Assembly (NCBI GenBank): GCA_001769275.1
Contig: MEOQ01000032.1
Span: forward strand, 17,046-81,045
Origin: Bacteroidetes bacterium GWF2_43_63
GTDB lineage: Bacteria > Bacteroidota > Bacteroidia > Bacteroidales > DTU049
Reading direction: 5' to 3'
DNA: 64,000 nt
Within the stretch, counting starts at the first letter, position 1; each line of letters starts with the position of its first letter. Below are positions 17,569 through 26,614 of this stretch, in pieces. The translations under genes and the position numbers were made by a program. The notes below the pieces were generated by a model, which worked only from the letters and a program-made list of their open reading frames with translations, was not told the DNA's origin and searched no databases.

Positions 17569-18051
17569 TTAAATCATGCCGATCAGCACCACGTAGTTTT
17601 TGCCGTATTTCTTGGCGCATTTTGGGCAGGTGGTGTACCACATGTATGGTTTTTTTATTTCGAATCCTTTTTCCTTTGCTTTTTCTTCGAAATCCTTACT
17701 CCATTTTCCGGTGTTTTGAAATGGTCCTTCGTACACGCGGCTGTAGAATTTTCCGCTGATGGTTTTATTTTCCGCACCGGGAATTTCTTTATCGACCGCC
17801 AGAAACACATCCATATTCCATTTGGAAGTATGTTCTGAAAGACAGAGATAGTCGGGTGATGAAGCACCTGCATTTTCCAATGCTGTCATTACACGGGTCA
17901 TTGTTTTTCCAAAACCAAAAGGCATGTAGAAAAATGTTTTCACCTGATCGCGGATGAATTTTTTATCTGACCATTCAATAATTTTATCATCCCAGGGCTC
18001 GGGTTCAAAGCGCGGGCAGCATTCGGCATTTTTGCTGTTTTCGATGCTCAT
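17569..18051 (-). CDS. Conserved hypothetical protein (CCPRF...CPKCAKKYGKNY family)
   Basis: 160 residues. It starts with ECCPRFEPEPWDDKIIEW and ends with YTTCPKCAKKYGKNYVVLIG; the paired Cys residues at both ends suggest a metal site or disulfide. I recall similar proteins in soil bacteria and Bacteroidota annotated only as hydrolase, without an established reaction. There is no signal peptide, so it should be cytoplasmic. It follows two small secreted-protein genes on the same strand with short gaps. Function unknown. Confidence 0.72.
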   Translation of the reverse strand: MSIENSKNAECCPRFEPEPWDDKIIEWSDKKFIRDQVKTFFYMPFGFGKTMTRVMTALENAGASSPDYLCLSEHTSKWNMDVFLAVDKEIPGAENKTISGKFYSRVYEGPFQNTGKWSKDFEEKAKEKGFEIKKPYMWYTTCPKCAKKYGKNYVVLIGMI

Positions 18052-18072
18052 GTTTTTTGCTTTTATGTTTTA

Positions 18073-18552
18073 TTAGAAAGGATAAGTGGTGACTTCATAG
18101 AGCTCATCACTGTACTCCATCCTGGTAGACTGTCCTGATAATATATAATAGCCGGAATGTTCTGAATCCGAATACAGTTTTAAATTCAGCGTTGTGCTAA
18201 GCCAGATCAATCCATAAGGTAGTTCGTCTTCTCTTATGCTGGTCCCGGTGGTGATTACAACTGTCAAATCATCAGGGTCAAAATCTCCGTAAATCTTTAC
18301 AATATTGACATACGTCCCAAGATCTGTTTTGAATTCCGTTCGGTTGTAGCCTGTAAAAGTGTTATCTTCTTCGTTGAATTCAACATTGTAAAGACTTTCC
18401 GAACATAAAAAATAACCGCTTTCGGTCAGATCGGTTCTGGCTTTGGATGCCCCTACCCAGCTTTTTTCAAAAACTTCGCTGGCCGTTTGCGCCTGCAATG
18501 AAATTTGCGCAAACAGAAAAGCAAACAGAATAAAAAACCTTGAAGATTTCAT
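18073..18552 (-). CDS. Small secreted protein of unknown function
   Basis: 159 residues with a clear signal peptide (MKSSRFFILFAFLFAQISLQAQ). The mature part has alternating beta-strand-like stretches (LYNVEFNEEDNTFTGYNRTEF, LTVVITTGTSIRE, GYYILSGQSTRMEY), as in a small lipocalin-like barrel, but no family is recognised. It lies between two other minus-strand genes, 17 bases after the one upstream and 21 before the one downstream. Confidence 0.62.
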   Translation of the reverse strand: MKSSRFFILFAFLFAQISLQAQTASEVFEKSWVGASKARTDLTESGYFLCSESLYNVEFNEEDNTFTGYNRTEFKTDLGTYVNIVKIYGDFDPDDLTVVITTGTSIREDELPYGLIWLSTTLNLKLYSDSEHSGYYILSGQSTRMEYSDELYEVTTYPF

Positions 18553-18569
18553 TTGTTTATGTTGTTTAA

Positions 18570-19133
18570 TTAATTGCGGATGATGGATCTGAACATTGTT
18601 TTCATTTCTTCACCGGATAAAATTATACTGGCGGGATCATCGTCGTAGCCAATAATTTCGCCGCCACTCATGAATCGAATGAGTTTATTGTCGTTGAAAT
18701 AGTAGCGGTATTCCCAATTGCTGTCGGGATTGTATTCCGATCCGTCCAGTTTATCAAAATGAAAAATCAGTTTGCCGTCGAGAAAAAGCCATTCACGGTA
18801 CTGATGCATGGTGCTGTATTGCGATGATATAGTGACAAGCTTCAGCGCCCAGGAGCTGTCCTGGCTGGTATTGCCATCCATATTTGCTGCTTCCATTGCA
18901 TCGCCATACCAATAAGTAATTGTGTCATGAAAAATACCGATGGCGCGCCACTGTGCATCATAGCGATTCCGGATAATCTGGTCGGAATAATAATATGAAA
19001 TTGAGTCTGGATTATTGATGGCAATATTAGATTTCACTTCTTTGTAGTACGCACGTATTTCGAGCACTTTATCGTGTTGTGCTGACAAAGAAATTGAAAT
19101 TATGAACGAGATAATAAAAACAGAAATTTTCAT
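18570..19133 (-). CDS. Small secreted protein of unknown function
   Basis: 187 residues from MKISVFIISFIISISLSAQ, a signal peptide with the usual AQ site. The frame extends 19 codons further but the ATG at 19133 is preferred because the signal peptide begins there and a promoter lies 37 bases before it. The mature protein contains LEIRAYYKEVKSNI and a repeated W/Y-rich pattern (YREWLFLDGKLIFHF, WEYRYYFNDNKLIRFMSGG) as in proteins with an SnoaL-like or lipoprotein-type fold, but this is a weak resemblance. First gene of a three-gene group. Confidence 0.62.
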   Translation of the reverse strand: MKISVFIISFIISISLSAQHDKVLEIRAYYKEVKSNIAINNPDSISYYYSDQIIRNRYDAQWRAIGIFHDTITYWYGDAMEAANMDGNTSQDSSWALKLVTISSQYSTMHQYREWLFLDGKLIFHFDKLDGSEYNPDSNWEYRYYFNDNKLIRFMSGGEIIGYDDDPASIILSGEEMKTMFRSIIRN

Positions 19134-19169
19134 TCGTGTGAATTTTCGATGACATAGTTGTTGCTCAAA

Positions 19170-19198
19170 CAAATATACAAAATTCAACAATGGATCAA
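19170..19198 (-). promoter_or_regulatory. Promoter of the 19133-17569 gene group
   Basis: On the minus strand: TTG (19198-19196), an 18-base spacer, then TATATTTG (19177-19170). Both boxes and spacing fit the Bacteroidota consensus. Confidence 0.6.
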
Positions 19199-19207
19199 TC
19201 GCAGTTA

Positions 19208-21034
19208 TTATTTTTTTCCGAACATCTGTAAATCGTATAAATGCTTGTATTGTCCGCCGAGTGCGAGCAGTTCTTCGTGTTTGCCCTGTTCAACAATGCG
19301 CCCCTGATCGAGCACTACAATATTGTCGGCTTTAACGATGGTCGAAAGTCGGTGGGCAATCACTACAGAAGTGCGGTCACTCAGCAGGCGATCGAGTGCA
19401 TCCTGCACCATTCGTTCGTTTTCGGAGTCGAGCGAAGAAGTGGCTTCGTCGAGAATAAGAATGGGTGGGTTTTTCAGCACAGCCCGTGCAATGCTGATCC
19501 GTTGTCGCTGACCACCGCTGAGTTTGCTTCCGCGTTCACCCATTGAAGTATCGTACCCTTCGGGGGTCTCCATAATAAAATCATGCGCATTGGCAATGCG
19601 GGCTGCATTTTCGACTTCTTCGCGGGAGGCGTTTGGTTTTCCGAAAGAAATATTATTGAAAAAAGTATCGTTGAAGAGAATGGGTTCCTGATTCACAATG
19701 CCGAACAGACTCCGCAATTCAAGCACATTGTAATTTTTTATCGGTACGTTATCAATCAGAATTTCACCTTCTGTTACATCAAAAAATCGCGGCAGAAGAT
19801 CGACCATGGTTGTTTTACCAGCGCCTGATGCGCCCACGAGTGCAATGGTTTTTCCTTTGGGAATGGTCAGGTTTATGTTGTGCAGAACATTATCATTTCC
19901 GTATGTAAACGAAACATTGCTAAACTCGACAGAATGATTGAACCCTTTAAATTCAGCCGGATTTTCCGGATCAAGAATTACTTCATCGGCATCAAGAAGT
20001 TCATCAACCCGCTCGAGCGAAGCCATTCCTTTTTGCACGCTGGACCACGCATTGGAAAAGCTTTTGGCGGGTGGCAATAATTGCGAAAACAACATGATGT
20101 ATGCAATAAAAGCTTCAGCAGAAAATGCGAGACCGTCTGTGAGTACCATGTTGGCTCCGAGAAATAGAATGATGGCCATTACCAGAATGGAGAAAAACTC
20201 AGTTAGCGGAGAAGCAAGATTGCGTTTCCGAAAAATACGTATCTGTAAACGTGTGTAGTTGTGATTGCTTTCAGCGGTATTTTTATATACGATTTCTTCA
20301 GCGGTGAAAGCCTTGATAATTCTCAGTCCATGCAGTGTTTCATCGATGAGCGATGTAAGAAATCCCAGTCGTTGTTGTCCCAGTTTTGCTTTTTTTCGAA
20401 GCGACCGGCTGATGACCCCCAGCACGAAACCGATGACCGGCAACATGAGCAGAATAATGAGGGTTAGCCTGTAATTCATCAGAAAAAGACTGGAGAGATA
20501 AATAACAATAAATATCGGATCTTTAAACAACACCTGAATAGATGACATGACGCTGTTATCGACCTCCTGCACATCGTTTGTCACGCGGCTCATGATATCG
20601 CCTTTTCGTTCGTTCGAAAAAAACGACATTGGCAGGTGCAAAATTTTCCGGTACATTTTATTGCGAAGGTCTTCAACGATTCCGTTGCGAACAGGCGCCA
20701 TAAAATAAGTTGACAGGTAGGTGAATAGATTTCTGAAAAAGAACAGAATGACAATAACAATGCATACAAAGATCAATGTTTGATTGATGCCGTATTTATC
20801 CAGCAGATTTGAAATAAAATAATTCAAATTATGTTGAAGTGATTCAAGATTCATTTCGAATGGCACTGACTCAGCAACGCGCTGTTGCATACCGAAGAGA
20901 ACTCGCAGAAATGGAATGACCATCGCAATGGAAAAGAGCGAAAAAACGGCTGTAAGAATATTAAACAGCAGATAGTAAAGAGTATTTCTCCAATGTCCGT
21001 TGATCAGACGGAGCATGCGGCGCAAACTTTTCAT
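19208..21034 (-). CDS. MsbA-like ABC exporter (fused permease/ATPase)
   Basis: 608 residues, half-transporter with six membrane segments (about 15-310) followed by an ATPase domain (about 350-600). Visible motifs: Walker A GASGAGKTT, signature LSGGQRQRISIARA, Walker B ILILDEATSSLDSE, and the switch His in VIAHRLST. It should homodimerise in the inner membrane. The MsbA/lipid exporter group is the best fit by length and organisation, and the window carries LPS genes elsewhere, but substrate cannot be read from sequence. A -7 box lies 23 bases upstream. Orientation matches ald-tsaE-porX, but its own promoter suggests separate transcription. Confidence 0.9.
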   Translation of the reverse strand: MKSLRRMLRLINGHWRNTLYYLLFNILTAVFSLFSIAMVIPFLRVLFGMQQRVAESVPFEMNLESLQHNLNYFISNLLDKYGINQTLIFVCIVIVILFFFRNLFTYLSTYFMAPVRNGIVEDLRNKMYRKILHLPMSFFSNERKGDIMSRVTNDVQEVDNSVMSSIQVLFKDPIFIVIYLSSLFLMNYRLTLIILLMLPVIGFVLGVISRSLRKKAKLGQQRLGFLTSLIDETLHGLRIIKAFTAEEIVYKNTAESNHNYTRLQIRIFRKRNLASPLTEFFSILVMAIILFLGANMVLTDGLAFSAEAFIAYIMLFSQLLPPAKSFSNAWSSVQKGMASLERVDELLDADEVILDPENPAEFKGFNHSVEFSNVSFTYGNDNVLHNINLTIPKGKTIALVGASGAGKTTMVDLLPRFFDVTEGEILIDNVPIKNYNVLELRSLFGIVNQEPILFNDTFFNNISFGKPNASREEVENAARIANAHDFIMETPEGYDTSMGERGSKLSGGQRQRISIARAVLKNPPILILDEATSSLDSENERMVQDALDRLLSDRTSVVIAHRLSTIVKADNIVVLDQGRIVEQGKHEELLALGGQYKHLYDLQMFGKK

Positions 21035-21056
21035 GCAAATGAGATTGAATTCTATG

Positions 21057-21064
21057 CAAAGGTA
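21057..21064 (-). promoter_or_regulatory. -7 box (TACCTTTG) of the ABC exporter gene
   Basis: Minus-strand TACCTTTG, perfect TAnnTTTG, 22 bases before the ATG at 21034. Confidence 0.55.
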
Positions 21065-21121
21065 AAAAAATATGCAGTTTTTATTGAAAATGCAGCTGTA
21101 AGATTGTTTTCAGCGCAATTA

Positions 21122-22342
21122 TCACATCTGAAAACTGGCCAGCAGCAGATCCAGTTCCTTGCTTGGCAGACCGAAATTTTGCCCGATCATATGGTTGGTC
21201 AGAATTCCGTTGAACATGTAAATTCCCTGTCGCAGAGAAGGATTGGCTTTCAGAAAAGCTTCGATTCCGCCTTCTTCACCCATTTCCATAATGACCGGTG
21301 TGAAGAAATTGCTGAGTCCGTACGATGCGGTCTGTGGAACCCTGGAAGGAATATTGGGAACGCAATAATGAATAACATCGTGTTTGATAAACACAGGGTC
21401 CTTATGCGTTGTCACAGCAGATGTTTCGATGCACCCGCCCTGATCGATGCTGACATCGACAATCACAGAGCCTGGCTTCATGTCGGCAACCATTTCTTCG
21501 GTAACCACCACCATGGGTTTATTGCGAATGGAATGCAGCGCGCCTATAACAATATCGGCATTTTTTAAAGATTTTGAAAGGACTTTCGGATGAATGATGG
21601 AAGTAAAAATTTGTTTACCAATATCTTGCTGTAAAGATCTGAGTTTATAGATGTGATTATCGAATACTTTTACTTCGGCACCGAATCCCAATGCAGCTCG
21701 TGCAGCATAGGTGCCAACTGTACCTGCACCAAGAATGACCACTTCAACAGGCGCAATGCCTGGGATGCCTCCAAGAAGTTTCCCTTTTCCAATGTCGTTT
21801 TTACTGAGGTATTCTGCTGCGACCTGAATGGCTGCATAGCCCGAAATTTCGCTCATGGCTTTCAGCACCGGGAATATATTACCCTGATCTTTGATGAATT
21901 CAAATGCAACTGCCGTTGTTTTGTGCTGCATTAATTTTTTGAAATATTCTGCTGTTTGCATGGTGGAGTGCAGCGCAGAAACAACCGTTTGACGGCTCTG
22001 CAACATATCAATTTCGCTCGGCAGCATAGGAGCAACTTTCAGAATCAGATTGCACTGATATATTTCTGCAGCTGAATCGGTGAGTGTGGCGCCGGCTTCA
22101 GCATATTCTTCGTCGCTGAAATGCGCGTTGCGGCCAGCCCCACGTTGAACATATACTTCGTGCCCATGCGACACAATCAGTCCGACACTGTCGGGCGCCA
22201 GTGAAACGCGGTTTTCCTGAAATGCAATTTCAAGTGGAACTCCGATTTTCAGGCTGCTTTTTTTTCTTTTAATCTCCAGTCGTTCTTCGGCAGGCATCAT
22301 TTGTCCTGCAGGACCCATGTTGTAAATATTGTTTTCAGTCAT
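21122..22342 (-). CDS. ald: Alanine dehydrogenase
   Basis: 406 residues. The N-terminal substrate domain contains IGVPLEIAFQENRVSLAPDSV; the NAD domain has VVILGAGTVGTYAARAALGFGAEVKVFD (Rossmann fold) and VSIDQGGCIETS. The family also includes the N-terminal domain of NAD(P) transhydrogenase, but this length and the end fit alanine dehydrogenase of Bacteroidota. It interconverts L-alanine and pyruvate plus ammonia with NAD. The start overlaps the tsaE stop by 8 bases, so it belongs to the porX-tsaE-ald group and translation is likely coupled. Confidence 0.9.
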   Translation of the reverse strand: MTENNIYNMGPAGQMMPAEERLEIKRKKSSLKIGVPLEIAFQENRVSLAPDSVGLIVSHGHEVYVQRGAGRNAHFSDEEYAEAGATLTDSAAEIYQCNLILKVAPMLPSEIDMLQSRQTVVSALHSTMQTAEYFKKLMQHKTTAVAFEFIKDQGNIFPVLKAMSEISGYAAIQVAAEYLSKNDIGKGKLLGGIPGIAPVEVVILGAGTVGTYAARAALGFGAEVKVFDNHIYKLRSLQQDIGKQIFTSIIHPKVLSKSLKNADIVIGALHSIRNKPMVVVTEEMVADMKPGSVIVDVSIDQGGCIETSAVTTHKDPVFIKHDVIHYCVPNIPSRVPQTASYGLSNFFTPVIMEMGEEGGIEAFLKANPSLRQGIYMFNGILTNHMIGQNFGLPSKELDLLLASFQM

Positions 22343-22769
22343 GGTCAGGAATATTTATTTCGATGTGGCGAAAAGATTCGTCATCGGATGATGAAAGCGT
22401 TATTGTAATCAGATTTTTAGGTAGCAAAGCTTCGATTTTTTCAGGCCATTCAATCAGGCAGACCGCATTGCTGTACAGCATTTCCTCAATTCCTGCATTT
22501 AGTGCCTCTTCCGGTTTTTCAATGCGGTAACAGTCGAAATGGTAAACTGGCTTAGCTGCTTCATACACGTTTATCAGCGCAAAAGTAGGGCTTGTCACAT
22601 CCAGCTCTTGCTGAAGCATTATGCGTATCATTTTTCCAATGAGCGTTGTTTTTCCGGAGCCCATTGGTCCGTAGAAGGCAAATACAGCGCGTTTTTCCGC
22701 AAGTGTTGCCAGAAAATCCGCAACCATCGTCATGTCATTCAGTGAAACACGGCTGAATACTTTTTTCAT
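22335..22769 (-). CDS. tsaE: tRNA threonylcarbamoyladenosine synthesis ATPase TsaE
   Basis: 144 residues. Walker A is GPMGSGKTTLIGKM (about 37-50); SPTFALINVYE and YHFDCYRIEKPEEALN follow, then VCLIEWPEKIEALLP. These are the standard TsaE/YjeE blocks. TsaE drives the TsaB-TsaD complex that makes t6A37 in ANN-decoding tRNAs. It lies between porX (3-base gap) and ald (8-base overlap). Confidence 0.96.
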   Translation of the reverse strand: MKKVFSRVSLNDMTMVADFLATLAEKRAVFAFYGPMGSGKTTLIGKMIRIMLQQELDVTSPTFALINVYEAAKPVYHFDCYRIEKPEEALNAGIEEMLYSNAVCLIEWPEKIEALLPKNLITITLSSSDDESFRHIEINIPDHD

Positions 22770-22772
22770 TTT

Positions 22773-24329
22773 TTATTTTGGTGAAAGCGTAATGAGCGGA
22801 ATCAGGTTTTCTTCAAGTGAAATGCCTCCATGCTGAAAAGTGTCTGCAAAGAAATTCACGTAGTAGTTGTAGTTGTTTGGATAAACAAAATAGTCGGCCG
22901 AAATGCAAAACATGTAGGAGGTGCTCACATTCGGGCGTGGCAGATAAATATCGGCCGGATTTTTTACTTCAAAAACATTTTTTCCATCGGAATTAATATT
23001 TTTTCCATACTTAAAACGAATGTTAGCGTTGGTTTCGCGGTCACCGTAGATTTTAACCGGATTTTTTACGCGAATGCTTCCATGATCTGTTGTAAGAATT
23101 ATTTTGAAGTTGTTTTTTGCGGCAAGTTCAAAAACTTCAGCAAGAGGGCTGTGATCAAACCAGCTGCTGGTGATCGATCGGTAGGCTGCTTCATCGTTTG
23201 CCAGCTCCTTGATGATTTCCATGTTTGTTTTGGAATGCGAGAGCATATCGACAAAATTGTAAACCAGCACGTTCAGCTGATTTGAAGCGATGTTACTGAA
23301 TGTCTCAACATATTTTCTACCAGCTCTGAGATTCAGAATTTTTGCGAAATTGTGCTTAATATTCAGTCCTAAACGTTTGAGCAATTCATCCAGCAATTCT
23401 GATTCAAATTGATTTTTTGAGTTTTCATCGTCATCTTCTTCAACCCAGAGTTTTGGAAATTTCTTCTGAATTTCGGTGGGCATCAGTCCGGAAAACAAAG
23501 AGTTTCTTGCATATTGAGTAGATGTGGGCAAAATGCTGCAATACATTGAATCGCTCACTACTCTGAAATTCTCTTCTATGGCCGGCTGAATGGCTTTCCA
23601 CTGATCGTAGCGCAAATTGTCAATAACCACCATGAGCACTTTTTCACCTTTCCCAAGCAGCGGAAAGACGGACTTTTGCATTACGTTGTGCGACAGCAAT
23701 GGTGGATTGTTTTTGTCGCTGAGCCAATCACGGTAGTTTCGTATAAATGCTTTTGAAAAGACTTTATTGGCCTCTTCTTTTTGAGTTCTGAGAATCTGCA
23801 ACATGCTTTCATCACCCGACTCCTGCAATTCCAGCTCCCAATAAATGAGTTTCCGATATAACGATGACCATTCTTCAAATGTCAGATTGGGCGAAATTTC
23901 CATCCCAAGTTTTGTAAACTCGCGCTGATATGAACCGGTGGTTTTTTCATTAATAAGCCGGCGGTCCTCCAGATTTTTCTTAAGCGTAAGTAGTATCTGA
24001 TTTGGATTTACGGGTTTGATGAGATAATCGGCAATCTTGCTCCCGATGGCCTCCTCCATGATGGCTTCTTCTTCGCTTTTTGTAATCATTACCACCGGAA
24101 TATTGGGCTTCAGATTTTTTATGTGCGTCAGGGTCTCAAGTCCGCTTAAGCCAGGCATGTTTTCATCAAGAAAAATAATATCGAAATCTTCGGATTTGAT
24201 CATGTCAATCGCATCATTTCCGTTAGAAACTGGAGACAGCTCATATCCTTTCTGCTCCAGAAAAAGAATATGCGGTTTCAGTATTTCAATTTCATCATCA
24301 ACCCAGAGGATTTTGCTTTTTGTATTCAT
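22773..24329 (-). CDS. porX: Type IX secretion response regulator PorX (receiver plus PglZ/alkaline-phosphatase-like domain)
   Basis: 518 residues. Residues 1-125 form a receiver with the phospho-acceptor Asp55 in IIFLDENMPG and conserved Thr/Lys further on (VMITKSEEE, YLIKPVNP). A helical link follows. The C-terminal alkaline-phosphatase-like (PglZ) domain shows VMVVIDNLRYDQWKAI (metal ligand Asp), PTSTQYARNSLFSGLMP (catalytic Thr region, about 269-271) and ILTTDHGSIRVK (metal ligands Asp-His). PorX, with the sensor PorY, controls T9SS gene expression and has been shown to be a zinc phosphodiesterase acting on cyclic oligonucleotides. No porY is in this window. First gene of porX-tsaE-ald. 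Confidence 0.95.
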   Translation of the reverse strand: MNTKSKILWVDDEIEILKPHILFLEQKGYELSPVSNGNDAIDMIKSEDFDIIFLDENMPGLSGLETLTHIKNLKPNIPVVMITKSEEEAIMEEAIGSKIADYLIKPVNPNQILLTLKKNLEDRRLINEKTTGSYQREFTKLGMEISPNLTFEEWSSLYRKLIYWELELQESGDESMLQILRTQKEEANKVFSKAFIRNYRDWLSDKNNPPLLSHNVMQKSVFPLLGKGEKVLMVVIDNLRYDQWKAIQPAIEENFRVVSDSMYCSILPTSTQYARNSLFSGLMPTEIQKKFPKLWVEEDDDENSKNQFESELLDELLKRLGLNIKHNFAKILNLRAGRKYVETFSNIASNQLNVLVYNFVDMLSHSKTNMEIIKELANDEAAYRSITSSWFDHSPLAEVFELAAKNNFKIILTTDHGSIRVKNPVKIYGDRETNANIRFKYGKNINSDGKNVFEVKNPADIYLPRPNVSTSYMFCISADYFVYPNNYNYYVNFFADTFQHGGISLEENLIPLITLSPK

Positions 24330-24406
24330 GTTACTTTACTTTTCTGGTTATTCATTACATTTGTCTGTTTTTGACAAGGTGGTTTGTCAACGAGCAAAAT
24401 CATTTT

Positions 24407-24414
24407 CAAAGATA
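24407..24414 (-). promoter_or_regulatory. -7 box (TATCTTTG) for porX-tsaE-ald
   Basis: Minus-strand TATCTTTG, 78 bases before the porX ATG. The implied leader of about 70 bases is longer than others in this window. It lies in the space shared with the divergent HD gene. Confidence 0.45.
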
Positions 24415-24449
24415 CAAAAAATATTGAAAAATTATTGAATCGTCAAGCA

Positions 24450-25676
24450 ATGGCTGTAAACAAACGCAAGATACTCAACGACCCGGTGCATGGTTTTATT
24501 ACGATTCCCGATGAATTAATTTTCGGGCTCATGAATCATCCTTGTTTTCAGCGGCTCACGCGCATCCGTCAACTCGGGCTCACTTATCTGGTATATCCCG
24601 GAGCCCTGCATACTCGTTTTAATCATGCCATTGGCGCCATGCACCTCATGGATGAAGCCATTGAAATACTGAAGCAAAAAGGTTTTGAAATCACTCCCGA
24701 TGAAAAGCAGGCGGCGCTGGTGGCCATTTTGCTGCACGATGTGGGTCATGGCCCGTTTTCGCATGCGTTGGAGCACTCACTCATTCATAATGTTTCGCAT
24801 GAAGATATTTCACTGAAACTGATGGAAAAGCTTGATGCGGATATGAACGGGCAGCTCAGAATGGCCATCCGGATTTTTAAGGGAACGTATAAAAAGAAAT
24901 TTTTGCATCAGCTTGTGTCTAGTCAGCTTGATGTTGACCGGCTCGATTATCTGTCGCGAGACAGTTTTTTTACGGGTGTTTCAGAAGGTGTTGTTGGCAC
25001 TGAACGAATTCTGAAAATGATGACTATCGCTGGTGATGATCTGGCAGTTGAAGAAAAGGGCATTTATTCTGTTGAGCGATTTATTATTTCACGCAGGTTA
25101 ATGTATTGGCAAGTCTATTTTCATAAAACAGTTGTTGCTGCTGAACAAATGCTGATCGGTGTTTTAAAGCGGGCACATGAACTGGCTCTCAATGGCGTAA
25201 AAGTTTTTGCTCCGCCGGCTCTTGCTTTTTTTCTGGAAAACAACAACAATCGCACAAACCTGAACGCATCAACGCTGGATAATTTTATCGACATCGACGA
25301 CAGCGATGTGTTATCGTCGCTTAAAGTTTGGCAACATCACAACGACCCGGTGCTGAGCCGCTTGTCGGCAAATCTGCTGAGTCGCAGACTCCTTCGCGTT
25401 GTAATAGATTCTAAGCCGATCAGTAAGAAAAACGAGGATGAATTACTGAAAAAAATCTCAGGCACTTACAATATTTCAAAGGATGAAGCCCGCTATTTTC
25501 TAAGCTATGGCGAAATCGAAAACAATGCTTATGCGCCGGGCATTGATAAAATATGGATCGCATACAAAGACGGAACGCGCAAAGATGTGGCCGAAGCCTC
25601 TGATCAGCTGAGCCAGGGTGCAATTTCGAAAACCGTGGTGAAATATTTCCTGTGCTATCCGAAAGAAATCATGTAG
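24450..25676 (+). CDS. HD-domain phosphohydrolase
   Basis: 408 residues from the ATG at 24450 (MAVNKRKILNDPVHGFITIP); an upstream in-frame GTG would add 22 unlikely residues. The metal-binding HD pattern is TRFNHAIGAMHLMDEA (His), LLHDVGHGPFSHALEH (His-Asp and later His) and QLDVDRLDYLSRD (Asp). This is the dGTPase/SAMHD1-like group of HD hydrolases of Bacteroidota; nucleotide triphosphate hydrolysis is likely but not shown. It is divergent from porX, a pairing often seen in the phylum. Confidence 0.88.
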   Translation: MAVNKRKILNDPVHGFITIPDELIFGLMNHPCFQRLTRIRQLGLTYLVYPGALHTRFNHAIGAMHLMDEAIEILKQKGFEITPDEKQAALVAILLHDVGHGPFSHALEHSLIHNVSHEDISLKLMEKLDADMNGQLRMAIRIFKGTYKKKFLHQLVSSQLDVDRLDYLSRDSFFTGVSEGVVGTERILKMMTIAGDDLAVEEKGIYSVERFIISRRLMYWQVYFHKTVVAAEQMLIGVLKRAHELALNGVKVFAPPALAFFLENNNNRTNLNASTLDNFIDIDDSDVLSSLKVWQHHNDPVLSRLSANLLSRRLLRVVIDSKPISKKNEDELLKKISGTYNISKDEARYFLSYGEIENNAYAPGIDKIWIAYKDGTRKDVAEASDQLSQGAISKTVVKYFLCYPKEIM

Positions 25677-25756
25677 AGTAGTCAGTGGCCAATAGTCAGT
25701 AGCCAGTAGTCTGTAAATTTTCACTTACAACTGACCACCAACAACTGACCACTTTG
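25677..25756. repeat. Intergenic repeat of CAGTGGCCAGTAGT-type words (family B, copy 1)
   Basis: The stretch consists of near-repeats AGTAGTCAGTGGCC, AATAGTCAGTAGCC, AGTAGTCTGT, then AAATTTTCACTTACAACTGACCACC and ACAACTGACCACT. The same words, including the TTTTCACT(T/C)ACAACTGAC part, recur at 52841-52908, with partial copies at 46232-46260, 56528-56580 and near 39340. It sits right after the HD gene stop. Confidence 0.7.
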
Positions 25757-25801
25757 AATGATATTAGTCATAAACGATGACATGATGTGCTTTACGTAAT
25801 G

Positions 25802-25809
25802 TATCTTTG
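25802..25809 (+). promoter_or_regulatory. -7 box (TATCTTTG) of the nitroreductase gene
   Basis: TATCTTTG ends 21 bases before the ATG at 25831. No clear upstream TTG at the expected distance. Confidence 0.5.
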
Positions 25810-25830
25810 TACCACTAAAATTCAAATACA

Positions 25831-26448
25831 ATGGACGCAATAAAAATGATACAGGAACGTCGCTCAGTCAATAATTTTGACCCGACACGAAAATTAGACA
25901 ACGAAACGCTGAAAAAAATTGTAGATCTGGCTGTTCATGCACCTTCTGCCTATAATCTTCAACCATGGAGAATAATTGTTGTTCAAAGCGATGAAGCCAA
26001 GGAAAAATTCTGGAACCTCGCATATAAACAACCAAAAATAAAAGATGCTGCAGTAAATCTGCTCATTGTAGGCAACAAAAACGGATGGGACAAAGAAAAT
26101 CCTGTCTGGGATGAAATGCTTAAGACCGTAGGTGGAAATGTAGAAGCGGTTGAAGGCGCCCAAAAAGGAACGGCATATTCGTATGGTTCTACCGAGGAAC
26201 GCCGCATTGCCTTTGCTCAGGCCAACGCAGGACTGCTTTCGATGAGCATAATGTATGCTGCCAGCACCCTGGGCATCGATTCTCATCCTATGAACGGATA
26301 TGATTACGATGGTGTTCACAAGGAATTCGGTCTGGCCGAACACGAAATGCCTGTCATGAATATTTGCCTAGGTTTCTTCGATCAAAGCAAAACGCTTAAT
26401 CCGCGCCGTCCCCGAAGAGGATTTGAAGAGATCACTAAAGTTTTCTAA
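25831..26448 (+). CDS. Nitroreductase-family flavoprotein
   Basis: 205 residues. The start IQERRSVNNFDPTRKLDNETL and HAPSAYNLQPWRIIVVQS are the FMN-binding N-terminal blocks of the nitroreductase family (Arg-Arg-Ser and the Ser-x-x-Asn-x-Gln-Pro-Trp motif). NAGLLSMSIMYAASTLGIDSHPMNGYD and NICLGFFDQS complete the fold. Such enzymes reduce nitro compounds, quinones or enones with NAD(P)H; the native substrate is unknown. Single gene with its own -7 box. Confidence 0.92.
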   Translation: MDAIKMIQERRSVNNFDPTRKLDNETLKKIVDLAVHAPSAYNLQPWRIIVVQSDEAKEKFWNLAYKQPKIKDAAVNLLIVGNKNGWDKENPVWDEMLKTVGGNVEAVEGAQKGTAYSYGSTEERRIAFAQANAGLLSMSIMYAASTLGIDSHPMNGYDYDGVHKEFGLAEHEMPVMNICLGFFDQSKTLNPRRPRRGFEEITKVF

Positions 26449-26569
26449 GACACTTATGCCGAAAATTTATTAAGTTGCATTGCAGTAATTGATTGAAAAT
26501 CTAAGCAATTAATTGCTGTTGCTTTGTCACATACAGAATACAACCAGTTTCTACCCGCCATTTCCTCAA

Positions 26570-26592
26570 CTAAATTAATTATATTAATTTAG
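26570..26592. promoter_or_regulatory. Perfect 10-bp dyad upstream of lpxD
   Basis: CTAAATTAAT and ATTAATTTAG are exact inverted arms around TAT. The dyad ends 22 bases before the lpxD ATG (26615), and its right arm contains TAATTTAG, one base off the TAnnTTTG box. It could be an operator overlapping the promoter or simply an AT-rich coincidence. Confidence 0.4.
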
Positions 26593-26614
26593 CACTCTAT
26601 TTCTGACACATATG

